DNA from: Roseibium limicola
GTDB lineage: Bacteria > Pseudomonadota > Alphaproteobacteria > Rhizobiales > Stappiaceae
Assembly: GCF_017313085.1 (NCBI RefSeq)
Contig: NZ_JAFLNF010000002.1
Span: 744,001-808,000, forward strand
Reading direction: 5' to 3'
DNA length: 64,000 bases
Within the stretch, counting starts at the first letter, position 1, and each line of letters starts with the position of its first letter. The notes beneath the pieces were generated by a model, which was not told the DNA's origin, made no database searches, and saw only the letters and a list, made by a program, of their open reading frames with translations. Below, piece after piece: positions 19,829 to 29,095 of this stretch. The translations under genes were made by a program, and so were the position numbers.

Positions 19829-22800
19829 TTAGCCGTTGTTCACATCCGGGCTCGGCTCTGTTGCCGCTTGCGGTTCTGCTTGCGGTTGGCCCGCATTGCG
19901 AGACGGTGTCATGTATTGGCGGCGATACTCTTCCATGAAGGTTTCCAGCTCGTCCGTGCCGGCCAGCTGATTGGCTACTTCCAGGAATTCCACACCCTGC
20001 GCCTGGACAGGACGTGTCACGACCTCAAAGGCCGATGCCTCCGGACTGTCAGCCATCTTGGTGATGTATTTGCTTTTCAAGCGATCCAGGCTCAACTGAT
20101 CACCGGCCAACGAATAGGCGATCCCCGCCTTGAGCACATCACGGCGCTCGAGATCGTCCAGAGGAATAACATCCGACCAGCGCGAGCCATGCATCGCTTC
20201 CAGTTGCTCACCCGCTTCACGCCAACTCTGAGCAGCCCAGAAAGTGTCAGCCCGCAACCGGTCCACGTCGGTACCGCGCATGTTGCGCACCAGCTCAAGC
20301 GCCAGGTCCGGGCGACCACTGGCCGTCAAAGCCCTGGCTTCAACGATGTTGCGTTGGCGTTCCAGCGTGTTCGGCAGGCTAGATTGCCGTGTCTTATTGA
20401 GAACCCGCAGGGCTTCATCCGCCTTGCGATCCGCCAGATAGATGGCCGCAAGGTCGGCAGCGATCTGTGCCCGAGCTGATCCCTTCAGACGATTGTCCAC
20501 CTGATGGCGCAACAGTTCAGCGGCCTGGTCCAGAAGATCCATTTCGACCAGACGTTTGGCCAGGCCACGCACCATTTCATCGCCTTGGCGTCCAATAGGT
20601 GTCAGTTCGCGGAAATCATAAAACAGAGCAAGGGCGCGCACTGGATCCATCTCGTCTGCCTTGCCATCGAGGAAAAGCGAGACGAACAGAGCATTCATTT
20701 CTTCCTGCAAAAGACGTGTCGTATCCGCATCCGGATTGGCCTGCACAGCGGATTTCATCGCCTCGAACCCCTCCCTGTAGCGGCCTTTTTCTGCATAGAG
20801 CTGGGCCAGGAAGCGCAGGGTCTTCAGTTCGATTTCATCGCCACGCCACGATGTGGCCAGACCAGCCAGCTGATCAATGGCTTCATCAATGGACAGCTCC
20901 CCATCCCTGTAGCGAATGCGCAAGGCCCGGTACTCGGCCTCTGCCGCGCGCGGACGGTCGCCAGACTTGGCAACATAATCGAAAGCGTTCAACGCTTCCT
21001 GCGACCTGCCGGAGGCATCGGCCACCCGCCCACGCAGAATGTCATACCGCGCCGCCTGAGCCGTTGAGACCTCCGAAGGCTCGATCTCGGCCAGAATACC
21101 GTTGGCGACGCCAAAATCATTGGCCTCGACCATCGTCATGGCAGCCGCAAGATTGAATTCGGTCTGGATCGGCGTTGGGTAGTTGCCGACCACTGCACGG
21201 CCCCGCGGAATTGCGATACGAGCGGACGTCCAGTTCTGCAATTCGGAATCGACGATGGTTTGCCAGACTGCCGCGTCAGGACTGTTCTTCAGGTCCGGCT
21301 GATTGAGATATTCAAAGGCTTCCTTCTCGCGCCCAGCCAATGTCAGAGCCGCCCCAAACATCATGTTAAAAGACGCGTCTTCAGCCAGAACCGGATCTTC
21401 TTCCAGCGCCAGTTGCATCAGTCCCAGAGATTCCTGCGCGAACTGGTGCGCCAGATAGAAGCGTGCCAGGTCCATGATCTCCTCGCGCCGACGCCCTTCG
21501 GGAGCCTTCGTAAGGCTGTCTTGCAGCGTGTTAAGCCGATCCCGGAACGTCATCGGGCCTTCCGTGCTGAGCGAGACGAACTCAACATAGCCCGACTCAT
21601 TTGAATCGACCGCCGCGTTGAACGCACCGGTCCCGCGACGCAGATGGTTGTTGGAAAGCGCCAGCCCGCCATCCTTCTCAATGATCACATCGTCACCGAG
21701 GAGCTTCATCGTCACATCGTCGGTCTTCTTGACGATCGCCACGCCTTGTGCCGAGCTGAGAGCATCCAGATCGACAAACTTCTGTGCCTTCAACAAACCG
21801 CGAGGTGGACCATACCCTGTGACGACTCCAATCCGGTCGCCGACGAAAGGGTCCTCAAGCTCCCGGATGTTCTGCGGATCGCGATAGAGCACGCGCAGCA
21901 CCGACCCGCCATCACCGCGCACATTGCGTTCAAGTTTCAGCGGAATGGACGGCTCAAGGATCATGTCGCCGATCACCAGGCTCCAGGCATTCCCATCCAG
22001 ACCGACAGTCGCCAGAACCGGATCATTCAGGTCTAATCGAAGTATTTGGTAGCCTGGGCCTTCAGACACTGCAATTCGGTCAGCAGTACCAGCCAAAGCC
22101 GATTCCATGCCGCGTGTATCAATCGTCGCCTGAGTGTCGAAGACCATCCAGATACTGTCATTGCGCCGAAAGATCGCTGAGGAAACCGGCTCCAGAAATG
22201 GAAACACGACCCGGACCGTATTGCCGATCCGACGCGCTTCTGCGGACACAAAGTTTCGAACCTCATCGGCTGCATTCGCTGGCGGTTGTTCAGGAGATGG
22301 CCGCTCCTGCATCTGGGTTGTTGGTGCCTGTGCGCGCCAAGCCTCACTGCCTCCCTGCAAAGGCACGGCCGCCGGGACACCTGAATCCGTCATGGCAGGA
22401 GCCATTTCTGGCGCTTGCGCTGTCTCGACGCCCTGAGGCACTGCCTCCTCGGGCGCCTCGACAGCAACGGGTGCTTCCGCTGTATCTGCCGCTTCAGTCG
22501 GAGCTTGTTCCGGCTGGACCGGCACAGGCGGAATGGCAATTTCAACCGGTGGAACGGCTGCGTCGGTTTCCATCGGAGGAATGGCTGCCGTCAATTCCGT
22601 ACCGCCGACAGGGTCTGGAATAGGCGTCGGTGCCACTGCAGCTTCGGAAATCTCCGTCAGCGGCAAGGCATCGGTCGTTGAACCTGCAAGATCCGCGGAC
22701 TGCGACAAGGGATCGAGTGCATCACTCGGCTGGGCGAAGTCCTGAGGCGTCTGTCCATCACCTGGTGACACCGGCTGCGACGGTTTGGGAGCCGGTCTCC

Positions 22801-23986
22801 TGTCAAACTGCTGGGGGAGTACCGTTCCGAGCACAGCTGGATCAACCTCCGCAGAGGCGATCTGGACCGGTTGAACTGCGGCAGGCGCAATAGAGCTGCG
22901 CTGTTCCTGCTCCAGTTCGTCTCCACGAGGCGCCACGTTCTCGTTCATCTCCGGCTTGGGAGTGTTCTCGTCCCGAGCGCCGGGCGCTACGACCATATTT
23001 CGGCGATCAGGAGCAGGAGCGCCGTTCAGCTGCTCCTCAATGGCCTGATTGACCTCATCCTTCGGCGCTGAATTCGTGGAGGTCACATCGATGACGTAGG
23101 TCTGCTCCTCGCGGAAGGCCCGGATATCGGTATCCGGATCGATACGCATGAGAAACTTCAGCTTGCCCTGATCAAGAAAGGACGTTGCATCCACCACCCC
23201 CGGTGGCAGGTGGGCTCTCAACTCGGAAATATCCAGTTGAGCCGGATGGTTGAAAGACACCCGCACCAGGTCATCTTCCCGCACGAATGCTGTGTCGAAG
23301 GCGATGGACCAATCGAAAACAAGCCGGGTGAACGTCGGATGCACACCAATATGCAGATCGACCCTGGGGCCTTCCTTGGCTTGCAGACGGGCCTGTTCCA
23401 GCGCACGGACCTTGCGCATGGCCGCTTCAGCACGTTTGGCCAGATCACGCACCACATCGTCAGGCAAACCTGGCGGCAAGCCCTGCCAGTTCTTCGGCAG
23501 AATATCGATGAACAGCTTCTCACCCGCCTCGAGTGTGTTGATCTTGAACTGATCCTTCAAGGCAAATCGGATCGCACTTCCGTCCGGATCCCGGCGGGCG
23601 ATGGCAACGTAGTCCTTGAGGATCAGCGGAACATTGTCGACATCGACATCGATCGGATCCTCAAACGCAATACGCAGCACCCCACCCGTCACGGCAGCAT
23701 CATAAACCGGCAACAATGTGCGGTCCTTGAAGGTCAGAACCATCCGCCCATACCCCCCCTCTTCAGGAGTGGCGACCAGGGTCACAGGCTCAGGCGTTTG
23801 CGCCTGGGCTTTATCGGAAAACGGCAGGAGGCCTGTCAGGAAAAGGCAGGTAATGGCGATCAGCCATAGCGCAGGGATCGCCCAGCTAAACGCTGCACGT
23901 CCGGAGACAGAAAAGGCATCGCCTTTTCTTTTCGAATTCCAGAAGTGCTCCAGCACAATCGATCTCTGTTTCAAAGGGGCCACCAT
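19829..23986 (-). CDS. Large TPR-type envelope protein in flagellar operon, function unknown
   Basis: 1385 residues. A membrane anchor or uncleaved signal (~residues 36-55, LWLIAITCLFLTGLLPF) precedes a secreted part. Residues ~65-310 look like a beta-rich domain with internal repetition (AMIN-like in pattern only). Residues ~310-600 are Pro/Ala/Glu/Val-rich and probably disordered. Residues ~600-800 return to a beta-rich segment, and ~830-1340 are helical with TPR-like spacing (LARFYLAHQFAQESLGLMQLALEEDP and similar pairs). It is the last gene of the fliL-fliM-DUF6468-motE series, about 70 bp after motE, so it is probably a periplasmic flagellar or stator-related scaffold; that role is inference. 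No catalytic motif was seen. Confidence 0.75.
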   Translation of the reverse strand: MVAPLKQRSIVLEHFWNSKRKGDAFSVSGRAAFSWAIPALWLIAITCLFLTGLLPFSDKAQAQTPEPVTLVATPEEGGYGRMVLTFKDRTLLPVYDAAVTGGVLRIAFEDPIDVDVDNVPLILKDYVAIARRDPDGSAIRFALKDQFKINTLEAGEKLFIDILPKNWQGLPPGLPDDVVRDLAKRAEAAMRKVRALEQARLQAKEGPRVDLHIGVHPTFTRLVFDWSIAFDTAFVREDDLVRVSFNHPAQLDISELRAHLPPGVVDATSFLDQGKLKFLMRIDPDTDIRAFREEQTYVIDVTSTNSAPKDEVNQAIEEQLNGAPAPDRRNMVVAPGARDENTPKPEMNENVAPRGDELEQEQRSSIAPAAVQPVQIASAEVDPAVLGTVLPQQFDRRPAPKPSQPVSPGDGQTPQDFAQPSDALDPLSQSADLAGSTTDALPLTEISEAAVAPTPIPDPVGGTELTAAIPPMETDAAVPPVEIAIPPVPVQPEQAPTEAADTAEAPVAVEAPEEAVPQGVETAQAPEMAPAMTDSGVPAAVPLQGGSEAWRAQAPTTQMQERPSPEQPPANAADEVRNFVSAEARRIGNTVRVVFPFLEPVSSAIFRRNDSIWMVFDTQATIDTRGMESALAGTADRIAVSEGPGYQILRLDLNDPVLATVGLDGNAWSLVIGDMILEPSIPLKLERNVRGDGGSVLRVLYRDPQNIRELEDPFVGDRIGVVTGYGPPRGLLKAQKFVDLDALSSAQGVAIVKKTDDVTMKLLGDDVIIEKDGGLALSNNHLRRGTGAFNAAVDSNESGYVEFVSLSTEGPMTFRDRLNTLQDSLTKAPEGRRREEIMDLARFYLAHQFAQESLGLMQLALEEDPVLAEDASFNMMFGAALTLAGREKEAFEYLNQPDLKNSPDAAVWQTIVDSELQNWTSARIAIPRGRAVVGNYPTPIQTEFNLAAAMTMVEANDFGVANGILAEIEPSEVSTAQAARYDILRGRVADASGRSQEALNAFDYVAKSGDRPRAAEAEYRALRIRYRDGELSIDEAIDQLAGLATSWRGDEIELKTLRFLAQLYAEKGRYREGFEAMKSAVQANPDADTTRLLQEEMNALFVSLFLDGKADEMDPVRALALFYDFRELTPIGRQGDEMVRGLAKRLVEMDLLDQAAELLRHQVDNRLKGSARAQIAADLAAIYLADRKADEALRVLNKTRQSSLPNTLERQRNIVEARALTASGRPDLALELVRNMRGTDVDRLRADTFWAAQSWREAGEQLEAMHGSRWSDVIPLDDLERRDVLKAGIAYSLAGDQLSLDRLKSKYITKMADSPEASAFEVVTRPVQAQGVEFLEVANQLAGTDELETFMEEYRRQYMTPSRNAGQPQAEPQAATEPSPDVNNG

Positions 23987-24055
23987 TGCCCCCTAGATTA
24001 GGTTAAGCGGTCTTAACGCGTCCTTACATCGACAGCCGAAATCCAAGGGTATACG

Positions 24056-24748
24056 TCAATTCGGTTGGATTTTTGGCAGTTCGGGAGACATTGGTGCCGC
24101 GGTGTTGTCTTGGCCAGCGCTATTGGCGATCGCCACGGTCAGACGTTCTGCCGTCTCAGGCGACATTCTGCCAAGGATATCGGCCATCTTGCGTGGCTTC
24201 ATCTGCCGCACGACCCGGAGCATCACACTCAGGTCCAGTCGGTCGAAAATACGCGCAGCATCCTTCGGCTTCATGTTTTCATACATGGTCACCAAGGCAG
24301 CGATCTCGCCCTCTTCCTGCTTGCGCTTTTCCTCAACCTGCCCCTCGATACGTTGCTCGAGGCTCTTGAGTTCATTCACTCTTTTCTGGATACGCTCTTC
24401 AGTCGCCTGAAGCAGTTTCTCCCGCAGATCGAGCTGGTCTTCCTGCTGGTTCAACGTATCGCGACGCTTACCCAGGCTCTCGAGAACGGCGCGCTCTGCA
24501 GCAGATCCGCCAATCTCAAGCGAATCCGGAATGGCAGGTGGCATATCCGGTGCTGCTGCCGCGTCTGCAGCGCCCTCCGGCTCCATTGCCCCTCCAGCCG
24601 AGTCAGCATCGGCAGCCGTTTCCTGCGCAACGGCATGCAGCACCGGCGCAACACTCGAAACGTCAGCGCCCAGCACAAGACCAAGCACCTTAAGCGCCAA
24701 AAGGGCGCTCGCAGCAACGGCCAAACTGGGCAGCAGACGCAAATTCAT
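24056..24748 (-). CDS. motE: MotE-family periplasmic flagellar protein
   Basis: 230 residues. An N-terminal signal/anchor (LRLLPSLAVAASALLALKVLGLVLG) is followed by an Ala/Pro-rich linker. Then comes a long coiled coil (~95-150, LGKRRDTLNQQEDQLDLREKLLQATEERI), and a C-terminal MgtE_N-like domain (~155-210, MYENMKPKDAARIFDRLDLSVMLRVVRQMKPRKMADILGRM). Sinorhizobium MotE is the chaperone for the periplasmic motility protein MotC; homologues sit in flagellar operons of most alphaproteobacteria. Its start overlaps the upstream gene stop by four bases (ATGA), so it is co-translated. Confidence 0.85.
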   Translation of the reverse strand: MNLRLLPSLAVAASALLALKVLGLVLGADVSSVAPVLHAVAQETAADADSAGGAMEPEGAADAAAAPDMPPAIPDSLEIGGSAAERAVLESLGKRRDTLNQQEDQLDLREKLLQATEERIQKRVNELKSLEQRIEGQVEEKRKQEEGEIAALVTMYENMKPKDAARIFDRLDLSVMLRVVRQMKPRKMADILGRMSPETAERLTVAIANSAGQDNTAAPMSPELPKIQPN

Positions 24749-25476
24749 GCAGCAGCGCCCCCGGTACGATTACGAAAGCGACCAAGTCGTTCAGTCGCTT
24801 CAGCTGCAGCGCTGCGAATATCGTTGGTGCTGACACGTCCCCGCGGTTGCGCAGGCTGCTCGGCATGACTATTTTGCGCATAGACCGGCTGAGGCTGATA
24901 GCCAGGTTGCGATCCCGCCTGCGGCTCCGCCATATGAGAATGCGGTACATGCCCAGGATGACCATGCACCTGCTGCCGACCGTTTTGCTGAGGCATGTAT
25001 TGCTGTGGCATCTGCGAATGCGGCGCCATAGCACCAGGTTGTTGAGCATACTGCCCACCGTTAGGAGCTGCGCGCTGGTAGGGCGAAGCCACCTGGCCAC
25101 CTACGTGGGCAGCAGCTTGTGCTGCAGAGCGTTCATCTGCAGCTGAGCGCGCTGCTTCGGCTATCTGGCTGATCCGGCTGAAAATTCTCTCCCCTTCCTC
25201 AACCTGAATGGCCAGGCTCGAAGAGAGCTTTTCTGCATCCTGCAGTCGGCAACCGAGGGTTTCATCCGCATCACGCGCCGTCGCCTTCAGGCTGAGAATG
25301 GCGCGCTCGGCGATTTCCGTCGCGGTCATCAACTCGGAGATTGTTGCCCGAAGAATTTCCTCGTCGGCCCGCAGGCGCTTCAGTCGCCGGTTGAGCACAC
25401 CGCAATAGCCGATGGTCACAAGCAACAAGACGGCAACCAGCCCTTCAATGATCATTCCGAGTGGCAGGGAAGTCAT
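24745..25476 (-). CDS. Flagellar-operon protein with DUF6468-like domain and His/Gln/Pro-rich tail
   Basis: 243 residues. A single N-terminal membrane helix (MIIEGLVAVLLLVTIGYCGVL) precedes a ~100-residue helical domain (RLKRLRADEEILRATISELMTATEIAERAILSLK), which matches the conserved protein found between fliM and motE in many alphaproteobacteria. Residues ~125-225 are Gln/Pro/His-rich with a dense His cluster (VHGHPGHVPHSH). The function is unknown; the membrane topology and neighbours suggest a structural or assembly role at the motor. ATGA overlaps with fliM upstream and motE downstream indicate translational coupling. Confidence 0.75.
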   Translation of the reverse strand: MTSLPLGMIIEGLVAVLLLVTIGYCGVLNRRLKRLRADEEILRATISELMTATEIAERAILSLKATARDADETLGCRLQDAEKLSSSLAIQVEEGERIFSRISQIAEAARSAADERSAAQAAAHVGGQVASPYQRAAPNGGQYAQQPGAMAPHSQMPQQYMPQQNGRQQVHGHPGHVPHSHMAEPQAGSQPGYQPQPVYAQNSHAEQPAQPRGRVSTNDIRSAAAEATERLGRFRNRTGGAAA

Positions 25477-26705
25477 GGTTGCTCCATTTCGCTTTGCATT
25501 GCGCGCTCGAAAGCGGCGAGAGTCATTTTCGGCTTTTTCAGATTACGTGACACACGAACGGCGATAGAATCTTCGATCTTTCCGATCGTGCCTTCCGTCA
25601 ATGGAACGTTGCCGCATTTTATCTTCACTGGATCGCTTGGGTCGATGTCGAAAACCAATGTTTGCCCAACATCCAAGCTTAAAATCCGCCCCAGTGGCAG
25701 ATGTGTCTCATAAAGAACCGCATCGACCTCGATTTCGGCAGCGCAAATCTCCGTTGCAAGGTGGCCCTCCCAGATCGGGTCGCGGCCGAACTTCTCCCCC
25801 ATGAACATTTGCAGGAGCAGATCGCGAATCGGCTCCAGCGTTGCATAGGGCATCATGATCTCGACGGTGCCGCCGCGATCTTCCATATCGATCCGCAATT
25901 CAACGAGAATCGCCGCATTGGCGGGCCGTGAAATGGCCGCAAACCGTGGATTCGTTTCCAGTCGTTCCAGATTGAAATGTATCGGAGACAGCGGCGAGAA
26001 GGCTTGCTCCATGTCCTGCAGGATAAGCGCCACCATCTGCTGCACAAGATTGGTCTCGATGGTGGTGTAAGGCCGCCCTTCGACACGCACGGCAGAGGTT
26101 CCACGACCGCCGCCCAGAAGCACATCGATGATCGAATAGATCAGGCTGGATTCAACCGTCACCATGCCGAACCCATCCCATTCCTCGGCTTTGAAAACAC
26201 CCAGGATGGCAGGAAGCGGAATAGAGTTCAGGTAGTCCCCGAACCGGACAGAACTGATAGAATCCAGCGACACTTCAACATTGTCGGAGGTGAAGTTGCG
26301 CAAGGAGGTCGTCGTCAGTCGAACAAGTCTGTCGAAGACGATTTCCAGCATCGGCAGGCGCTCATAAGACACCATTGCCGAGTTGATGAGCGCCCGAATA
26401 CCGCTCTGGTCGCCGGCAATCGTGTCCTCAATATTGAACCCGAGGAGGTTGTCAATTTCCTCTTGGTTGAGAACACGGTCAGCGCCGCGTGTCGCGTTTT
26501 CAAGGTCAGGCTCGCTGTCATCGATCATTGCCGCCCATTGGGCAGCCATATCGTCACCGCTTCCGGCGCCCTGCTCTTCAAGAGCAGCACCCCAGGCAGC
26601 AGCCAGGTCATCGCCTTCGTCGCCCCCCGCTCCCTGTTCGGCAAGTGCGGCGCCCCAGGCGTCAGCCATGTCCTCTTCGCTCAGATCGTCGTCGTCGTCA
26701 GCCAT
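25473..26705 (-). CDS. fliM: Flagellar motor switch protein FliM with repeated N-terminal extension
   Basis: 410 residues. It is a C-ring switch protein that binds phosphorylated CheY. The CheY-binding motif LNQEEIDNLLGF lies at residues 79-90, instead of at the very N-terminus. Before it is an acidic extension with three imperfect repeats (DMADAWGAALAEQGAG, DLAAAWGAALEEQGAG, DMAAQWAAMIDD). The middle domain (~130-310) contains GLDSISSVRFGDYLNSIPLPAIL-like CheC/FliM patterns, and the C-terminal SpoA domain includes LPLGRILSLDVGQTLVFD. fliL is 45 bp upstream; the next gene overlaps by four bases. Confidence 0.95.
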   Translation of the reverse strand: MADDDDDLSEEDMADAWGAALAEQGAGGDEGDDLAAAWGAALEEQGAGSGDDMAAQWAAMIDDSEPDLENATRGADRVLNQEEIDNLLGFNIEDTIAGDQSGIRALINSAMVSYERLPMLEIVFDRLVRLTTTSLRNFTSDNVEVSLDSISSVRFGDYLNSIPLPAILGVFKAEEWDGFGMVTVESSLIYSIIDVLLGGGRGTSAVRVEGRPYTTIETNLVQQMVALILQDMEQAFSPLSPIHFNLERLETNPRFAAISRPANAAILVELRIDMEDRGGTVEIMMPYATLEPIRDLLLQMFMGEKFGRDPIWEGHLATEICAAEIEVDAVLYETHLPLGRILSLDVGQTLVFDIDPSDPVKIKCGNVPLTEGTIGKIEDSIAVRVSRNLKKPKMTLAAFERAMQSEMEQP

Positions 26706-26750
26706 GTCGAACCAATCATAATTCCAGTCAGATGCCGCAGAGTCGCGGGC

Positions 26751-27251
26751 CTACTGAACCAGAATCTCCTTGAACAGGACCCCGTCCACCCTAGCCGGGT
26801 AAACGGACACGTTGATGCGCCTGAGCAATTCTTCCTTCAGACGAAACAAACCGGCAGACCCTTCTAGGTCCGCTGGACGCAACTCACGCAGGTAAATTTG
26901 AAACGCATCCAGAATGCGTGGCAGATAGGGCTCGATCAGACCGATCATCGCCTTATCCTCAAGTTCAAGCGCGATACGCACCTTCAGGTATGTACTGCGA
27001 CCGTCGGTCGCGAGATTAACAGTCATCTCGGGAAGGTCGTAGAAGACCACAGGCTTCTGAACTTCCTCAGTACCCTCTTCATTTTCAACGACACGCGGGG
27101 CGGCACTGTCACCCGACAGGAAGAAGTAAGCTCCACCACCGATGGCCAACAGGGCAACCAGCCCGATAGCCCCGAACAGGATCAGCTTCTTCTTGCCACC
27201 ACCGGCGTCCGAGCCTTCTGCGTCTTCGTCAGCAGCAGTTTCGTCCGCCAT
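26751..27251 (-). CDS. fliL: Flagellar basal body-associated protein FliL
   Basis: 166 residues. A short acidic cytosolic N-terminus, one membrane helix (KKLILFGAIGLVALLAIGGGAYFFL) and a periplasmic stomatin-like FliL domain (PVVFYDLPEMTVNLATDGRSTYLKVRIALELED) are visible. The C-terminal helix ends in the usual VLFKEILVQ. FliL surrounds the stator units and affects torque. It is the first gene of the minus-strand fliL-fliM-...-TPR operon. Confidence 0.95.
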   Translation of the reverse strand: MADETAADEDAEGSDAGGGKKKLILFGAIGLVALLAIGGGAYFFLSGDSAAPRVVENEEGTEEVQKPVVFYDLPEMTVNLATDGRSTYLKVRIALELEDKAMIGLIEPYLPRILDAFQIYLRELRPADLEGSAGLFRLKEELLRRINVSVYPARVDGVLFKEILVQ

Positions 27252-27317
27252 GTTGTTCCCCGCTCTCAGCCCGTGAGATCGCCCCCCACGCGCATATAGT
27301 TACTAAAGAGTAAATGG

Positions 27318-27332
27318 TTAACGAGTCGTTAC
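27318..27332 (-). promoter_or_regulatory. Near-consensus CtrA box upstream of fliL
   Basis: TTAA CGAGTCG TTAC is one base off TTAA-N7-TTAA and lies about 70 bp upstream of the fliL start. Another TTAAC (27340) follows. In Caulobacter the fliLM promoter is CtrA-dependent, which fits. Confidence 0.45.
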
Positions 27333-27452
27333 CAAATGGTTAACAACCGTAACCCGGCAAAAATTACCATCTGGTTAATATGTGCCGGAAAACCCTGCCG
27401 AGCGCACCCTGACAATTTTTCTTTTACCCAAGATTTTCAGCCATTTAGAAAC

Positions 27453-27468
27453 TGGCACACCTTGTGCA
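27453..27468 (+). promoter_or_regulatory. Sigma-54 promoter of flgF operon
   Basis: TGGCACACCTTGTGCA: GG (27454-27455) and GC (27466-27467) are ten bases apart, and TGGCAC matches the -24 consensus exactly. The predicted start of transcription is near 27480, leaving a leader of about 57 nt before flgF. Confidence 0.8.
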
Positions 27469-27535
27469 ATTGCATATTGCGAACTGTCGATCTGGGGAGA
27501 TGGGCAGTTCTTCGGGGAGCATAAGGAAGTTTATT

Positions 27536-28279
27536 ATGGAGAACGCGCAGCTCATAACCCTATCGCGCCAGACCGCGTTAAGGAATCAGCTGACCGTGGT
27601 CGCCAACAACATGGCGAACCTCAATACGTCTGGTTACAAGGCCCAGCGCCTTAATTTCGAAGAGTACCTGATGCCCGTCGCCGAAGCGACGGAGTTTCCT
27701 ACTCCTGACGAAACCCTGTCCTACGTCCACGATTATGCCACGACCTTCAATTTCTCCGAAGGCGGCATTCGGACAACGGACAACCCATTCGACCTTGCGG
27801 TCGAGGGGGACGGTTTCTTTGCAGTGCAAATGGAAGACGGGACGGAAGCCTTTACTCGTAACGGCGCCTTTCATTTGGACGTTGGCGGCACACTGGTCAC
27901 AGCAACCGGACGTCCGGTGCTGACCGAAGGTGGTCCAATCTCCTTCACCACTGAAGACGGTCAGGTAGAGATTGCCCGGGATGGCACGATCAGCTCCGAA
28001 CTCGGAGCTCGAGGCCGCATCCGATTGGTCGATTTCGAAGACAAGCAGTCGCTCCTTCAGTTGGGAGAGAACCTCTACGTCGGCAATGAACCTCTTCCGA
28101 TCCAGCCGATCCGCGGCGTGGTTCAAGGCGCTCTGGAAGAAGCCAACGTAGATGGGGTCGTCGAAATGACCCGCCTGATCGAGATCACCCGCGCCTATGA
28201 GAGCGTGACCAAGATGCAGTCCGACATGGATGAATTGCGCAAGACCGCAATCCAGACCCTCGGCACCCTCCAAGCCTAA
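27536..28279 (+). CDS. flgF: Proximal rod protein FlgF
   Basis: 247 residues from the ATG at 27536 (MENAQLITLSRQTALRNQL), preceded by AAGGAAG. Rod signature LTVVANNMANLNTSGYKAQR; middle GGIRTTDNPFDLAVEGDGFFAVQ; C-terminal helix EMTRLIEITRAYESVTKMQ. It forms part of the rod with FlgB and FlgC. First gene of flgF-flgG-flgA-flgH behind a sigma-54-type promoter. Confidence 0.95.
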   Translation: MENAQLITLSRQTALRNQLTVVANNMANLNTSGYKAQRLNFEEYLMPVAEATEFPTPDETLSYVHDYATTFNFSEGGIRTTDNPFDLAVEGDGFFAVQMEDGTEAFTRNGAFHLDVGGTLVTATGRPVLTEGGPISFTTEDGQVEIARDGTISSELGARGRIRLVDFEDKQSLLQLGENLYVGNEPLPIQPIRGVVQGALEEANVDGVVEMTRLIEITRAYESVTKMQSDMDELRKTAIQTLGTLQA

Positions 28280-28300
28280 ATCCTGTAAGGATATGAGACC

Positions 28301-29083
28301 ATGAAAGCACTGCATATCGCCGCGACAGGCATGAAGGCGCAGGAAACCAACGTCGAGGTCATCTCCAACAACGTCGCCAACATGCGGACCACTGGCTACA
28401 AGCGCCTGCGCGCCGACTTCCAGGATCTGCTTTACCAGAACATGCGCCGTGTCGGTTCCCAGACCTCTGCCGCAGGAACAATCGCACCAACCGGCGTCCA
28501 GGTTGGCTCCGGTGTCAAGACTGCGGCGACCTCGCGCATCATGTCTCAGGGAACCCTGGAACAAACGGACAAGGAACTGGACATCGCCATTCGCGGTGAA
28601 GGTTTCTTTCAGATCGAACTTCCTGACGGCACCACTGCATACACCCGAGACGGCTCTTTCGAACGAGATCCGAACGGCAACCTGGTGACGATTGACGGCT
28701 ATACCGTTCAGCCGGGCATCAACATTCCAGAAGACGGCACCAACCTGTCCATCTCCGCCGACGGCACGGTCCAGGTGGCCGACGACAACGGCAACCAGGT
28801 GACACTCGGCCAGATGCAGCTTGCCCGCTTCGTCAACAAGTCCGGCCTGGAATCCATCGGAGACAACCTCTACCTGGAAACCGACGCCAGCGGCGCCGCC
28901 CAGACCGATGATCCGGGCAACAACAACTTCGGCGATCTGCAGCAAGGCTATGTCGAAGCCTCGAACGTCGAAGCTGTCACGGAAATTTCCGACCTGATTG
29001 CCGCCCAGCGGGCCTATGAGATGAATTCGAAGATCATCCAGGCAGCTGACGAGATGCTCTCCACAACCAGCAACATTCGCTGA
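28301..29083 (+). CDS. flgG: Distal rod protein FlgG
   Basis: 260 residues, the standard FlgG length. N-terminus MKALHIAATGMKAQETNVEVISNNVANMRTTGYK; central DIAIRGEGFFQIELPDGTTAYTRDGSF; C-terminal YVEASNVEAVTEISDLIAAQRAYEMNSKIIQAADEML. It builds the distal rod that crosses the P and L rings. 21 bp after flgF and 12 bp before flgA. Confidence 0.98.
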   Translation: MKALHIAATGMKAQETNVEVISNNVANMRTTGYKRLRADFQDLLYQNMRRVGSQTSAAGTIAPTGVQVGSGVKTAATSRIMSQGTLEQTDKELDIAIRGEGFFQIELPDGTTAYTRDGSFERDPNGNLVTIDGYTVQPGINIPEDGTNLSISADGTVQVADDNGNQVTLGQMQLARFVNKSGLESIGDNLYLETDASGAAQTDDPGNNNFGDLQQGYVEASNVEAVTEISDLIAAQRAYEMNSKIIQAADEMLSTTSNIR

Positions 29084-29095
29084 GGAGTTGGACTG

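Noticed and set aside
24003..24016. TTAA-N6-TTAA upstream of the TPR gene as a CtrA box
   Set aside because: The spacer is six rather than seven bases, and the gene lies inside the fliL operon.
27578..28945. Minus-strand frame of 455 codons
   Set aside because: Antisense to flgF and flgG, spanning both genes and their gap; composition is that of a reverse-frame shadow.
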